Positions 9,813-18,348 of a stretch of DNA of 32,962 bases are shown piece after piece (the stretch's first letter is position 1; the number at the start of each line of letters is the position of its first letter). Position numbers and translations under genes: made by a program. Under the pieces are notes generated by a model. The model had not been told where the DNA came from. It made no database searches and was given only the letters and a program-made list of their open reading frames with translations. Source of the DNA: Kiritimatiellales bacterium (GTDB lineage Bacteria; Patescibacteriota; Gracilibacteria; Peribacterales; Peribacteraceae); contig JAIPIN010000006.1 in assembly GCA_021734665.1 (NCBI GenBank), positions 1-32,962 of the forward strand, written 5' to 3'.

Positions 9813-10832
9813 TTTCTTTATTGCATATGTCCTCAGCCCAATCATAATCGCAAGCAACACAACAGCTGCCACAAACTTCTCTTGAGTGGATAGAAATAGT
9901 GCGGTTATTCCAAACAAAGATCCAAGTACCGCAGTTAACAAGATTATTTGGCGGTCACTCCATCCTTTTTCTTGTAGCCTGTGATGCAGATGCTCTCCTT
10001 TTATTGTTCCTTTAAGTGGTGATTTACCTTTTAGTATTCGCTGCATAATTACAAGCCCAGAATCTATTAGCGGAACACCTAAGACTAGGAATGCAGTAGC
10101 TACTTTTCCGCCGGCATATAGCGTGAGTACTCCAAGCATCAAACCAAAGAACATAGCGCCTGTGTCGCCCATTAAAACGCGTGGAGGCGGTAAATCAAAG
10201 AGTAAGCATGCGAATGCGATGCCTGCTAAAACAAATGCTACGAGAGCAAGTTCTGGTTGATTAACTCGTTCACTTAAAGCAAGAAAACCAATAGTAACAA
10301 AGCCAATTGTAGAGAGTGTGCTTACTTGCCCTGATATTCCATCAAACCAATTTAATGCATTAATAGTAAGACCTAGCCACATAATTGTGAATATTCCGCT
10401 CCAGAAGGGTAGTGGACCAAATCCCGAGGTCATAATATCAAGCGTATCCAGTTTAAGAATTCCGCCGAGTGGATTTGTAATTGTGTAAATGCGAGAGCCA
10501 GTTGCAAAGATTATAAATGCGATAATGATTTGAATTGTTAAACGCATCCACGAGGGCAGAGGAGTGCGATCGTCCATAAAGCTATAAATTCCCAGAATAC
10601 CGATTGCACCTATAACACCTAATGATTGTTTTGATGTTTGTTCGATTACTAAAAAGAAAACAATAAAAATTATGATAGCTAGAATTCCTGTGGGGTAGGG
10701 GATGCGCGCTCGAGTTAATCCATAACGTTCAGGAAAATCAAGCAGGTTCCATTTTGGAAATAATTTGATGGCAATCAGGTGCAGCAGGAAGCAGAATACA
10801 AAGGCCAATATAGGAAACAATACAAGAGCCAT
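9810..10832 (-). CDS. MraY/WecA-like glycosyl-phosphate transferase (GT4 family)
   Basis: Polytopic protein; NALNWFDGISG and PPPRVLMGDTGAMFFG motifs. Confidence 0.88.
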   Translation of the reverse strand: MALVLFPILAFVFCFLLHLIAIKLFPKWNLLDFPERYGLTRARIPYPTGILAIIIFIVFFLVIEQTSKQSLGVIGAIGILGIYSFMDDRTPLPSWMRLTIQIIIAFIIFATGSRIYTITNPLGGILKLDTLDIMTSGFGPLPFWSGIFTIMWLGLTINALNWFDGISGQVSTLSTIGFVTIGFLALSERVNQPELALVAFVLAGIAFACLLFDLPPPRVLMGDTGAMFFGLMLGVLTLYAGGKVATAFLVLGVPLIDSGLVIMQRILKGKSPLKGTIKGEHLHHRLQEKGWSDRQIILLTAVLGSLFGITALFLSTQEKFVAAVVLLAIMIGLRTYAIKK

Positions 10833-10852
10833 TTTGTAGTATCATATCAGAA

Positions 10853-10916
10853 CAATATTCCAATATCTCACTATACTAATATTCTATTAATCCAATATTC
10901 TAATATTCTATTCATG
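10853..10916. repeat. octad array running into a start codon
   Basis: CAATATTC CAATATCT CACTATAC TAATATTC TATTAATC CAATATTC TAATATTC TATTCATG. Confidence 0.8.
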
Positions 10917-11270
10917 ACCCGTCCCAGATTATCCACAACGCGTGAACTATATGGAATTATTGGAAAGATTCCTGATGCTGGCAAATTGCAGTCAAAGTGG
11001 AATAAATTTTTTGAAAAAGAAGGAATGGATGCCTTTATGGATAAATATCCAACAAATGTGGATCAGCTACCAGCACGCTTGAGCGAGATGTTTCATTTTG
11101 ATAGGCGTGCGTACATAGTTGGAGCAGATTTGCAGGAGGCAATTATTCCACTATTGGATGAAGTGGAAAAAGAAGCCTTAGAGCAAGGGAGAGTAGAAGT
11201 GGTTATAAACAAGAATGGCGTTATGAAGGGGTACATAGAAATAGAATCATTTTCGTTGACTTTGGCCTAG
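10914..11270 (+). CDS. hypothetical protein
   Basis: ORF from MTRPRLSTTRELYGIIGK; upstream extension is the octad array, so this start is preferred. Confidence 0.6.
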   Translation: MTRPRLSTTRELYGIIGKIPDAGKLQSKWNKFFEKEGMDAFMDKYPTNVDQLPARLSEMFHFDRRAYIVGADLQEAIIPLLDEVEKEALEQGRVEVVINKNGVMKGYIEIESFSLTLA

Positions 11271-11321
11271 CTAGGATGAAAATAAATATATAACTCAACC
11301 AGTAGCCACGTGTTCGGTTGA

Positions 11322-11425
11322 GTTCTGCGCGGATTCCTTTTCATGGCATTCCCATGCTATTCGAGACTCAGTTCTCCCGTGGGAGGGCAATGAGCTTAAA
11401 AGGGATCCGCGCTCCTTTTTTTAAA
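11322..11425 (+). ncRNA. candidate structured RNA / large-loop terminator
   Basis: Closing stem gcgcggattcctttt / aaaagggatccgcgc with inner hairpins catgg-cattc-ccatg and ctccc-gt-gggag, then a T-rich tail. Confidence 0.5.
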
Positions 11426-11483
11426 GTTAAGCTATTGACGAAATTGTTTACTAGTGCAGAATTAAATTAGTCCCCATCTTGAC

Positions 11484-11650
11484 TAACCCCGACCTAGTTT
11501 TGAAGCGAGCTACAGCAAAACTAGGCCACCCTGCAATTTAGTTGCGCGACGTCTTGCAGGGATCTTGGGACGCGGATCCTATATTGCCAAATTCTAGTCG
11601 GGGACTACGGCAATCCTTACCCTTGGGGTCCGCGCCCCTTTCTTTAACGT
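11484..11650 (+). ncRNA. candidate multi-branched structured RNA
   Basis: ccccgac/gtcgggg outer pairing enclosing cctagttttg/caaaactagg and ccctgcaa/ttgcaggg; alternative cgcggatcc/gggtccgcg stem followed by ccccttt. Confidence 0.5.
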
Positions 11651-11895
11651 TAAAAAAGGTGGCCCGGACAACTAGAAAGTTGTTGTCCGAGCCGAGCCCG
11701 ACCCCAGTCGAAAATGAGTTAGCTGAATGACTGAGTCATTATGATCCTAGTGATTCGGCTGAGATCTCGAGAATTTTCCTCTTATTTAACTCTGAAGTCA
11801 AGTTATCTGTACAAAAAATCATCTAAATCAAGCGATTATTTAACATCACAATAACTCAATTCACAGAGTGGCAATAGCGATGGTAAACTTAAGTC

Positions 11896-13095
11896 ATGAC
11901 AAACTACTCATTACTTACAGAAGCAGAAATATCTGGTAAACGTGTACTACTTCGTGCGGGCTTTGATGTACCAATGAAAGACGGCGAGGTGGTAGATACT
12001 TCTCGTATTGAATCTATTGTTCCTACAATGAAATATATTTTAGATAAAGGAGCATCACTTATTATTATGGCCCACCAAGGGCGTCCAAAAGGGGAGCGTG
12101 TGCCCGAACTAAGCCAAAAACCACTTGCTCCAATTATCGGAAAATTATTGGGAGTAGAAGTTAAATTTGTAGATGAATGCTCAGGGCCAAGAGCACAAGA
12201 AGCATCTAAATCACTTAAATCTGGTGAGGTATTGCTACTGGAAAATTTGCGTTACGATACAAGAGAAAAGAAAAACGATCCAGAGTTTGCCAAAGAGCTA
12301 GCTCAACTTGCAGATCTTTATGTGAACGACGCTTTCCCAAACTGCCACCGTGCACATGCGAGTGTGGTAGGAGTTACTGAGCATCTTCCATCATATATGG
12401 GTTTGCAACTTCAGAAGGAAGTAGAGAATTTATCGGAGGTTAGAGACAATGCTCTGCACCCACTTACATTGATAATTAGTGGAGCAAAAATGGAAACCAA
12501 AGTTCCGGTAGCCGAGGCATTTTTGGATAGAGGTGAAAACATTCTAGTAGGAGGATGCATTGCAAATACTTTTTTACTTGCAGACGAAAAAGATATTGCA
12601 AAATCAAAGTGTCAGACAGACCAAGTATCAAAAGCAAAAGAAATTCTTGCGGCTAGCAAAGCTGCAGAAAATGCAACGGTTCATCTTCCTTCGCACATAG
12701 TAGTAGCGAGTGAGCTTTCTGAAGATTCAGATGCAGAAGATGTATCTGTTGATCAGATTGGAAAAGATAGATGTATTTTTGATATAGGAGCAAAGACTGC
12801 AGCATCTTATGCAGAAATAATTAAGGCATCTAAAATGATTGTGTGGAATGGACCAGTTGGTGTGTACGAGATAGATCAATTCTCAAACGGGACAAAAGCT
12901 ATTGCTCGTGCAATTGCAGAAGCTACAAGCAATGGAGCAAAGTCTTATATCGGAGGAGGGGATACCATCGATTTTCACACACGCAATTCGGAGTATTCTT
13001 TAGATGCTTATACTTTTGCGAGTACAGGTGGGGGAGCGATGCTCGAATTTATTTCTGGTGGAGAGTTGCCAGCGTTAGAAGTGTTACGAAAATAG
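11896..13095 (+). CDS. pgk: phosphoglycerate kinase
   Basis: MAHQGRPKG, LLLENLRYDTREKKNDPEFAKELA, YVNDAFPNCHRAHAS, WNGPVGVYE, GGGDT, STGGGAMLEF. Confidence 0.96.
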   Translation: MTNYSLLTEAEISGKRVLLRAGFDVPMKDGEVVDTSRIESIVPTMKYILDKGASLIIMAHQGRPKGERVPELSQKPLAPIIGKLLGVEVKFVDECSGPRAQEASKSLKSGEVLLLENLRYDTREKKNDPEFAKELAQLADLYVNDAFPNCHRAHASVVGVTEHLPSYMGLQLQKEVENLSEVRDNALHPLTLIISGAKMETKVPVAEAFLDRGENILVGGCIANTFLLADEKDIAKSKCQTDQVSKAKEILAASKAAENATVHLPSHIVVASELSEDSDAEDVSVDQIGKDRCIFDIGAKTAASYAEIIKASKMIVWNGPVGVYEIDQFSNGTKAIARAIAEATSNGAKSYIGGGDTIDFHTRNSEYSLDAYTFASTGGGAMLEFISGGELPALEVLRK

Positions 13096-13110
13096 CGAAG
13101 AGTTTTTTAT

Positions 13111-13203
13111 AGCTGAATGGCTATATGGTTGGATGGTTCGCAGGCGACTATCAGACCTGTTGCCACTTTAGTAGCCATCCAACCATCCAGCTATCCAACC
13201 ATT
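13111..13203. repeat. octad-array hairpin element, copy B (inverted relative to 9707-9812)
   Basis: Core CGCAGGCGAYTATCAGRCYTGTTGCCACTTTAG shared with copy A in opposite orientation. Confidence 0.85.
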
Positions 13204-13232
13204 ATTTATTTAAGATATACTCCATTTCGCCC

Positions 13233-14816
13233 ATGCTAACCGTAGCCATTCCTAACGAAGGCGAATCGTGGAGCGCGTTTGCGCGACGCATTCAAGATAC
13301 AGACGGAGACGTTCTGGTGATATTGCCTTCGGCGGAACAGATGCTTCCTCCAATCGATGAGAAGGCTAAACAAGCTTTTTTCCATGTGTGTGCTGATCAA
13401 ACTGATCGTATTCAAATTGCAACTTTTAAGCGATCATTCCAGCTCCAAGCGCATGCTCAGGGTATAGATGTTCTTGATAAAATAAGTGATGTTCGTAATG
13501 AACTAGAGGGTCATCCAGGTACAGATGAGGCACTTAGAGCGCTTTCTCCACATGTGTGGAAGCAGCAGTTACGCTCAAGTTTGCAGTCTATGGGACTTTT
13601 GTCATTGCCTAAACTGCGTATTTGGATTTTGATTTTTGTGAGTGGTTTTTTATTCTTCTTTGTTGTATTTAAATTACTACCTTCTGCAGATGTTCTTGTA
13701 TCTCCAAGAGGAGATGCTATTAGTCAAACAGTAAATATATTTCTAGTGCAATCTGGAGCAACACTAGAGGCATCGCCGCGTGTGCGCACACTAGATTTAG
13801 TACCTCTTACAGTTACAGTAGAGCGCACGCTAACATTCGATCAAATCAGCAAAGACTTTATTGGTCAGAGTGCGAATGTGGCAATGACGATAGTTAACAA
13901 ATCAAATGAGGAATATCAATTGCGCAAAGGATCAAGGCTTGCAAATCAAGCTGGTATGGTTTTTAGATTAGCAGAACAAGTAATTGTATTTGCAGGGGAA
14001 GAAGTAACAGTTAAAGCAACCGCAGATGATATTGATCTTTATGGAGAAATAATTGGAGAACGTGGAAATGTACCTGCAGGACTTAAGTGGGAATTCCCAG
14101 GGCTAGATGAAAATGAGAGAAAAGAAATATATGGTGAGAATCGCGTATCAGCACAAGGAGGTACAACAGCGCATACAACTGTATTAAAAGAAAAAGATAT
14201 TAATTTAGCAGAAAAACAACTTAAACAAGATTTGATGACAACTGCCAATCAGATGTTGGATGAGGAGTTATTACTTTTTAATTCAACAAACAAAAATCAA
14301 CAGATGGAGCGTTTGTACTATGATGAATTCACAAGTGCCACATTTTCTGGATTTGTACTACCTACGCAATTTATAGGTGAGCCCATTACTTCGGTGCCTG
14401 TATCTGGAACTATTTCTTATACCGCATATGCATACAACAAACATGCCGCAATGGATATGTTATACGAGGAGCTAATAAATCACGTAGGAGATGGCAGAAG
14501 ACTTATAGAGGAATCAATTACTGTTGATAGGCTTGTGCATCACGTTATTGATTATGCTGACGATCTTTCTTGGATAAAGCTTACAGTAGATTTAACTGGT
14601 AGAGAACAATATGTACTAGATCCATTAACTCCATTTGGTGCACATTTTGCAATGAATATACGAGAAATTGTGTCAGGTACAACTAAAGACGAAGCAGAAC
14701 GAATCGTTAAAAATTTACCAGAAGTTGATAATGCCGAAATAAGACTTTGGCCACCTTGGGCAAACATGTTGCCGGATAATCCGTCACAGATTTCTATTAC
14801 CCCGATGGGGGATTAA
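13233..14816 (+). CDS. membrane-anchored protein with baseplate J-like region
   Basis: Single TM (IWILIFVSGFLFFFVVF) then YGEIIGERGNVPAGL and FxxxxEVTV-like segments; start taken as MLTVAIPNEGESW. Confidence 0.5.
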   Translation: MLTVAIPNEGESWSAFARRIQDTDGDVLVILPSAEQMLPPIDEKAKQAFFHVCADQTDRIQIATFKRSFQLQAHAQGIDVLDKISDVRNELEGHPGTDEALRALSPHVWKQQLRSSLQSMGLLSLPKLRIWILIFVSGFLFFFVVFKLLPSADVLVSPRGDAISQTVNIFLVQSGATLEASPRVRTLDLVPLTVTVERTLTFDQISKDFIGQSANVAMTIVNKSNEEYQLRKGSRLANQAGMVFRLAEQVIVFAGEEVTVKATADDIDLYGEIIGERGNVPAGLKWEFPGLDENERKEIYGENRVSAQGGTTAHTTVLKEKDINLAEKQLKQDLMTTANQMLDEELLLFNSTNKNQQMERLYYDEFTSATFSGFVLPTQFIGEPITSVPVSGTISYTAYAYNKHAAMDMLYEELINHVGDGRRLIEESITVDRLVHHVIDYADDLSWIKLTVDLTGREQYVLDPLTPFGAHFAMNIREIVSGTTKDEAERIVKNLPEVDNAEIRLWPPWANMLPDNPSQISITPMGD

Positions 14817-14817
14817 C
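14787..14817. repeat. direct repeat, copy 1 (3' end of the 13233-14816 CDS)
   Basis: cagatttctattaccccgatgggggattaac; partner at 15225-15259. Confidence 0.85.
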
Positions 14818-14822
14818 TTTGT

Positions 14823-15137
14823 TTAAAATGGAGTTCTGCAGAGCTCATTTGCATTTGTTCTCAGTTGGGCCGAGACTAATTCTATAAGGTCACCTTCGTA
14901 ATCAGAATTCTCGGTTAAAATAGTGATTGTATGTGCAATCCATCCGTCTGCTTTTGTTTCAAGCGGTACAAAATCTTTTACTGTATTAAAATTTATTACT
15001 GCAGTCATACATAGTGCAGTTTCTCTTTGTAGATCTTCGGGGAGGAGATCCTGACCTCGTTCTTTTATCAATGCTAATATTTCCGTAGAAGGCTCTGTTG
15101 TCGGTTGTATTTCGGGTGTATCTGCTGTTTTAGCCAT
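14823..15137 (-). CDS. hypothetical protein
   Basis: 104-aa ORF between the two direct repeats. Confidence 0.55.
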   Translation of the reverse strand: MAKTADTPEIQPTTEPSTEILALIKERGQDLLPEDLQRETALCMTAVINFNTVKDFVPLETKADGWIAHTITILTENSDYEGDLIELVSAQLRTNANELCRTPF

Positions 15138-15224
15138 ATATATACGGGTAAAAGTAAGAGTTTACCTTAGGATATTTAAGTTTTTATGTCAAATTCATTA
15201 TCTTCAATAAATCTTAGAGCTTAT

Positions 15225-15259
15225 CAGATTTCTATTACTCCGATGGGGGGGGGATTAAC
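15225..15259. repeat. direct repeat, copy 2 (duplicated CDS 3' end)
   Basis: cagatttctattactccgatgggggggggattaac; one substitution and four extra G versus copy 1. Confidence 0.85.
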
Positions 15260-15287
15260 AATTAACAGTTAACAATAAGTGAGCATT

Positions 15288-15382
15288 GTCATCCTGAGTG
15301 CGCCGCCGGACGTGCTTCGATACGCCCTTCGCTTCACTCAGGCCTACTCAGCATGACACGGCGGCGTGTATCGAAGGGTGAC
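15288..15382. repeat. interleaved-complementarity intergenic element, copy 1
   Basis: GTCATCCTGAGT-GCGCCGCCG-...CTTCGATACGC...ACTCAGCATGAC-ACGGCGGCG-TGTATCGAAGGGTGAC. Confidence 0.9.
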
Positions 15383-15442
15383 ATGCCCTTACTTGAGCAT
15401 TGAAATACTCCAAAAAAACCACTAAAATCCCTTGTACACTTT

Positions 15443-16240
15443 ATGCTTCCTAATGCCTCACATTTTCGCTTACTGATGCGATTTTTTTCGATTGCTGTTT
15501 TGTGTGGTTTGTTTGTATTCTGTGCCGTATTGCTGCGAATTGTAACGCAATTTGATGGTACACACCCAGAGTATCCAGTGGAGTGCGGATTGGTGTTTGG
15601 AGCAGCTGTGGGGAAGGGGAGTACTCCAAGTAGAGCTCTTACACGTAGAGTAGAGAAAGCTGCAGAACTTTATAATGCAAAGTATATTAAAACACTAATA
15701 TTCTCGGGCGGAAAGGGGAGTGAGTGGCAGGAGAGTGAGGCTGCTGTAATGCGCAAAGTTGCAATGTTAAATGGGGTCGATCCCGATGATATTTATTTAG
15801 AAGAAGAATCAACATCAACTTGGGAAAATTTAGAATTTTCTAAATCAATAGCTGATGAACATTGTGGGGCTAGCTATGCGGAGTCCGAAATAGGAAGCGG
15901 GGCGTCTTATGTGGAGCTTGATGAGCGAAGTGAGGCCAGTCCCGCGGATTCTGATGGACGAAGTGGGGCGGGCCCCGCGAAGCTCCGCAGAGCGGAGCGA
16001 AGTGGGGTGGACGATCGCACAGCTGTAATAGCGATTTCTGATCGCTACCACTTAGCGCGAATTTTGCAGCTCGCAAACCAGCAAAATTGGGGGGACTTGG
16101 AATCCGCACCAGCCAGAAAGAGTGTGTCACCACTCAGTGAGACAAAAAGTGTGCTGCGTGAGGCCGTTGGAATCATCTTTTATGCTTTAAATGGCGATTC
16201 TCTTAGGAATTATTGGGAGAATCAAGAATTCGCGTTCTAA
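15443..16240 (+). CDS. YdcF/SanA/ElyC-like (DUF218) membrane protein with repeat insertion
   Basis: VFGAAVGKGSTPSRALTRRVEKAAELYN, FSGGKGSEWQESEA, EEESTSTWENLEFSK motifs. Confidence 0.85.
   Translation: MLPNASHFRLLMRFFSIAVLCGLFVFCAVLLRIVTQFDGTHPEYPVECGLVFGAAVGKGSTPSRALTRRVEKAAELYNAKYIKTLIFSGGKGSEWQESEAAVMRKVAMLNGVDPDDIYLEEESTSTWENLEFSKSIADEHCGASYAESEIGSGASYVELDERSEASPADSDGRSGAGPAKLRRAERSGVDDRTAVIAISDRYHLARILQLANQQNWGDLESAPARKSVSPLSETKSVLREAVGIIFYALNGDSLRNYWENQEFAF
15866..16003 (+). repeat. in-frame minisatellite: three 33-bp units plus one 39-bp unit
   Basis: 15866-15898, 15899-15931, 15932-15964, 15965-16003 encode GASYAESEIGS / GASYVELDERS / EASPADSDGRS / GAGPAKLRRAERS. Confidence 0.9.
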
Positions 16241-16465
16241 GCGATTTTAATTCTTTTGGAAGGTATTCATACCCGAGAGGCTTTTTTTAAGAGAGGTTAT
16301 TTTCTGATTTCTCTAAAGGGGGACTTATCTAAATAGAAATTGAAGCAGGTACTACTCCACATAATATTTTTTATAGTTGTATCCATTTGTACGCATTTAA
16401 ATCTTAATGTGTATTTGATACGCTGTACGCGTATTCCTACTGCACACGGTTTTATGTCAATTGAT

Positions 16466-16493
16466 TGTTAACATAAAATGCATTATGTTAAGT
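16466..16493. other. candidate Xer recombination (dif-like) site
   Basis: TGTTAACATAA-AATGCA-TTATGTTAAGT: perfect 9-bp inverted arms around a 6-bp centre, right arm matches the TTATGTTAA core of E. coli dif. Confidence 0.65.
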
Positions 16494-16529
16494 AGGAAGT
16501 TATGTGGAAAAGTCCCTTCCCTGCCTTGT

Positions 16530-17477
16530 ATGACTCCCCCAAGCAATAAAACAACAGTTGATACAAATCTTGCGCAAGCAATCGATCGTTACCTCGTGTT
16601 CTTAAAGGCAGAAGAAAACAAATCACCACTTACAATCGCTACATATAGATTGTCGCTAAATATGTTAATTGAACTTTCCGGCATTACAGATCCCCTGCTC
16701 ATAGATAAGGGCTCTGTTCGGGTATATAAGTCTGCTTTGCATTCATTTAGGACCAAATTAGGCAAAGAATTGGCGATTAGAACCAAAAATCACCATCTCA
16801 CGATATTGCGTGCATTCCTTAGATATCTCATTCAAGAGGAAGAAATGGATGTATATCCCCCAGATCGCGTGTCTCGCTTTAAAGAAGACCAAAGAAAGGT
16901 CAAAGTACTATTTGCAGAAGAGCTTGAAAGGCTCCTTAGTGCACCAGATTTGGATACAAAGATCGGTAAACGTGACAGTGCCATACTACATCTCTTCTTC
17001 TCTACAGGTCTTAGACTAGAAGAGCTACGTGGCCTTAACCGTAACAACCTAAATTTTACTACGCGAGAGATTTCGGTACGTGGTAAGCGTGGGAAGGTAA
17101 GAGTGGTATTTGTCTCCGACAAAGCTAAAGAGATGCTAGAGCTATACGAAAACTGCAGAATGGATAACCTAAGTCCCCTCTTTATTCGTAACTTCGATAA
17201 AGCGCGTAATGCAATGCCACCCGGAGAAGAGTTTAGGTTGTCGCGTATTTCTATTTATAACGTTGTTAAAAAGTACGCTCTGATAGCTGGGATTATGAGT
17301 AATCCCTCTCCGCACACCCTCCGTCACTCCTTTGCTACCGATTTACTGCGTAATGGGGCTGATTTGCGCTCTGTACAGGAGATGTTGGGGCATAAGGACT
17401 TAAGTACCACTCAGATCTATACGCATGTAACAAACCCCCAACTCAAGGAAGTCCACAAAAAATTCCACGGCAAGTAA
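16530..17477 (+). CDS. Xer-type tyrosine recombinase
   Basis: [10 protein letters not shown] (R), VRGKRGKVR (K), HTLRHSFAT (HxxR), [14 protein letters not shown] (H...Y); start moved to MTPPSNKTT because the dif-like site lies in the longer ORF. Confidence 0.93.
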   Translation: MTPPSNKTTVDTNLAQAIDRYLVFLKAEENKSPLTIATYRLSLNMLIELSGITDPLLIDKGSVRVYKSALHSFRTKLGKELAIRTKNHHLTILRAFLRYLIQEEEMDVYPPDRVSRFKEDQRKVKVLFAEELERLLSAPDLDTKIGKRDSAILHLFFSTGLRLEELRGLNRNNLNFTTREISVRGKRGKVRVVFVSDKAKEMLELYENCRMDNLSPLFIRNFDKARNAMPPGEEFRLSRISIYNVVKKYALIAGIMSNPSPHTLRHSFATDLLRNGADLRSVQEMLGHKDLSTTQIYTHVTNPQLKEVHKKFHGK

Positions 17478-17519
17478 ATCTGCGCAGGTTTGTTACCCCG
17501 CGTAGCGTAGCGAAGTGGG

Positions 17520-17608
17520 GTTACGAATCCCCAATTAAAAGAAGTTCATACCTGTCCGCCGAAGTCAGCCTTGGCTGACGTAGGAGGAAGAAGTTTCATG
17601 GGAAGTAG
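17520..17608 (+). pseudogene. relic 3' tail of a second xer-type recombinase, interrupted by a ~38-bp repeat
   Basis: gttacgaatccccaattaaaagaagttcat ([10 protein letters not shown]) + 17550-17587 insert + aagaagtttcatgggaagtag (KKFHGK*), matching the C-terminus [16 protein letters not shown]. Confidence 0.85.
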
Positions 17609-17783
17609 AACAATGTTATGGTGAGCTGAGCCTGTGCTGAGCACGACGAAGCATCGAACCATGGCATGTCCGTCACCCTTCGACTAAGCTCCAGCCGTCG
17701 CGCTTTTTGCTTTGTACGGCAAGCAGGACAGGCGACGCGCTCTGGTTTGCGTTGTAATTCATAAACCATAGCAGATTTTCGAC

Positions 17784-17812
17784 ATAAACCAGAGCAGGTC
17801 TTCGACCTGCGG
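17784..17812. repeat. REP-like inverted repeat, left copy flanking RAYT
   Basis: ATAAACCAGAGCAGGTCTTCGACCTGCGG; exact reverse complement at 18349-18377. Confidence 0.95.
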
Positions 17813-17882
17813 AGGTCCCCACTACAACGACGCGCGAGGGTCATACAAAAAACTACCTGCGGAGGTCCAGAATAAAAAAGAA

Positions 17883-18320
17883 TCACCACCCATCAAATTC
17901 CGTCACATCCCATTTGCCACAAGCTGATGACCATTGATATTCGTTTGCTGCATCGCACAGTTCAGCTTTGACGGGATTGTTATGCACATACTGTATTGCG
18001 CCACCTATATCATCCACGATGCGATTGTGAAATCGCGGCTGCCATAATGGTGAAATGCCAATTTGGAAATTTAATCCCATTTTGTATGTTCTCATTATTT
18101 TAGAAATTGAACCAGATTCTGGAACACGTAAAACAAAATGGCAGTGATCGGGCATAATAACAAATCCATACAAGAAAAACGGCATACGTTGTTGTGTGCG
18201 GTAAATATGTTCCACGGCTTCATGGGCGTATGCATTTTTTGCAAAATATGGTTCTCCATTGAACGTGTTGGTTGTAACCAGCATTATGTCTTCGTTCTGG
18301 GTGGGGTGACGTTGTGTCAT
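17883..18320 (-). mobile_element. REP-associated tyrosine transposase (Y1/RAYT)
   Basis: VIMPDHCHFVLRVP (HUH motif), LWQPRFHNRIV, AIQYVHNNPVKAEL. Confidence 0.92.
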
Positions 18321-18348
18321 AAAGTTTGTGATCCTAACATGGTTTTAA

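Noticed and set aside
11322-11425. T-box or other known riboswitch upstream of pgk
   Set aside because: No T-box AGGGTGGNACCGCG or other known aptamer signature visible; left as unassigned structured RNA.
11542-11730. 62-aa ORF in the pgk leader
   Set aside because: Falls in the strongly hairpin-forming region; the peptide has no recognisable features.
15845-16133. Minus-strand ORFs across the YdcF-like minisatellite
   Set aside because: They arise from the periodic 33-bp repeat, which keeps several frames open.
16461-16529. Upstream start for the Xer recombinase
   Set aside because: The extension [17 protein letters not shown] overlaps the dif-like palindrome; MTPPSNKTT at 16530 is a better start.
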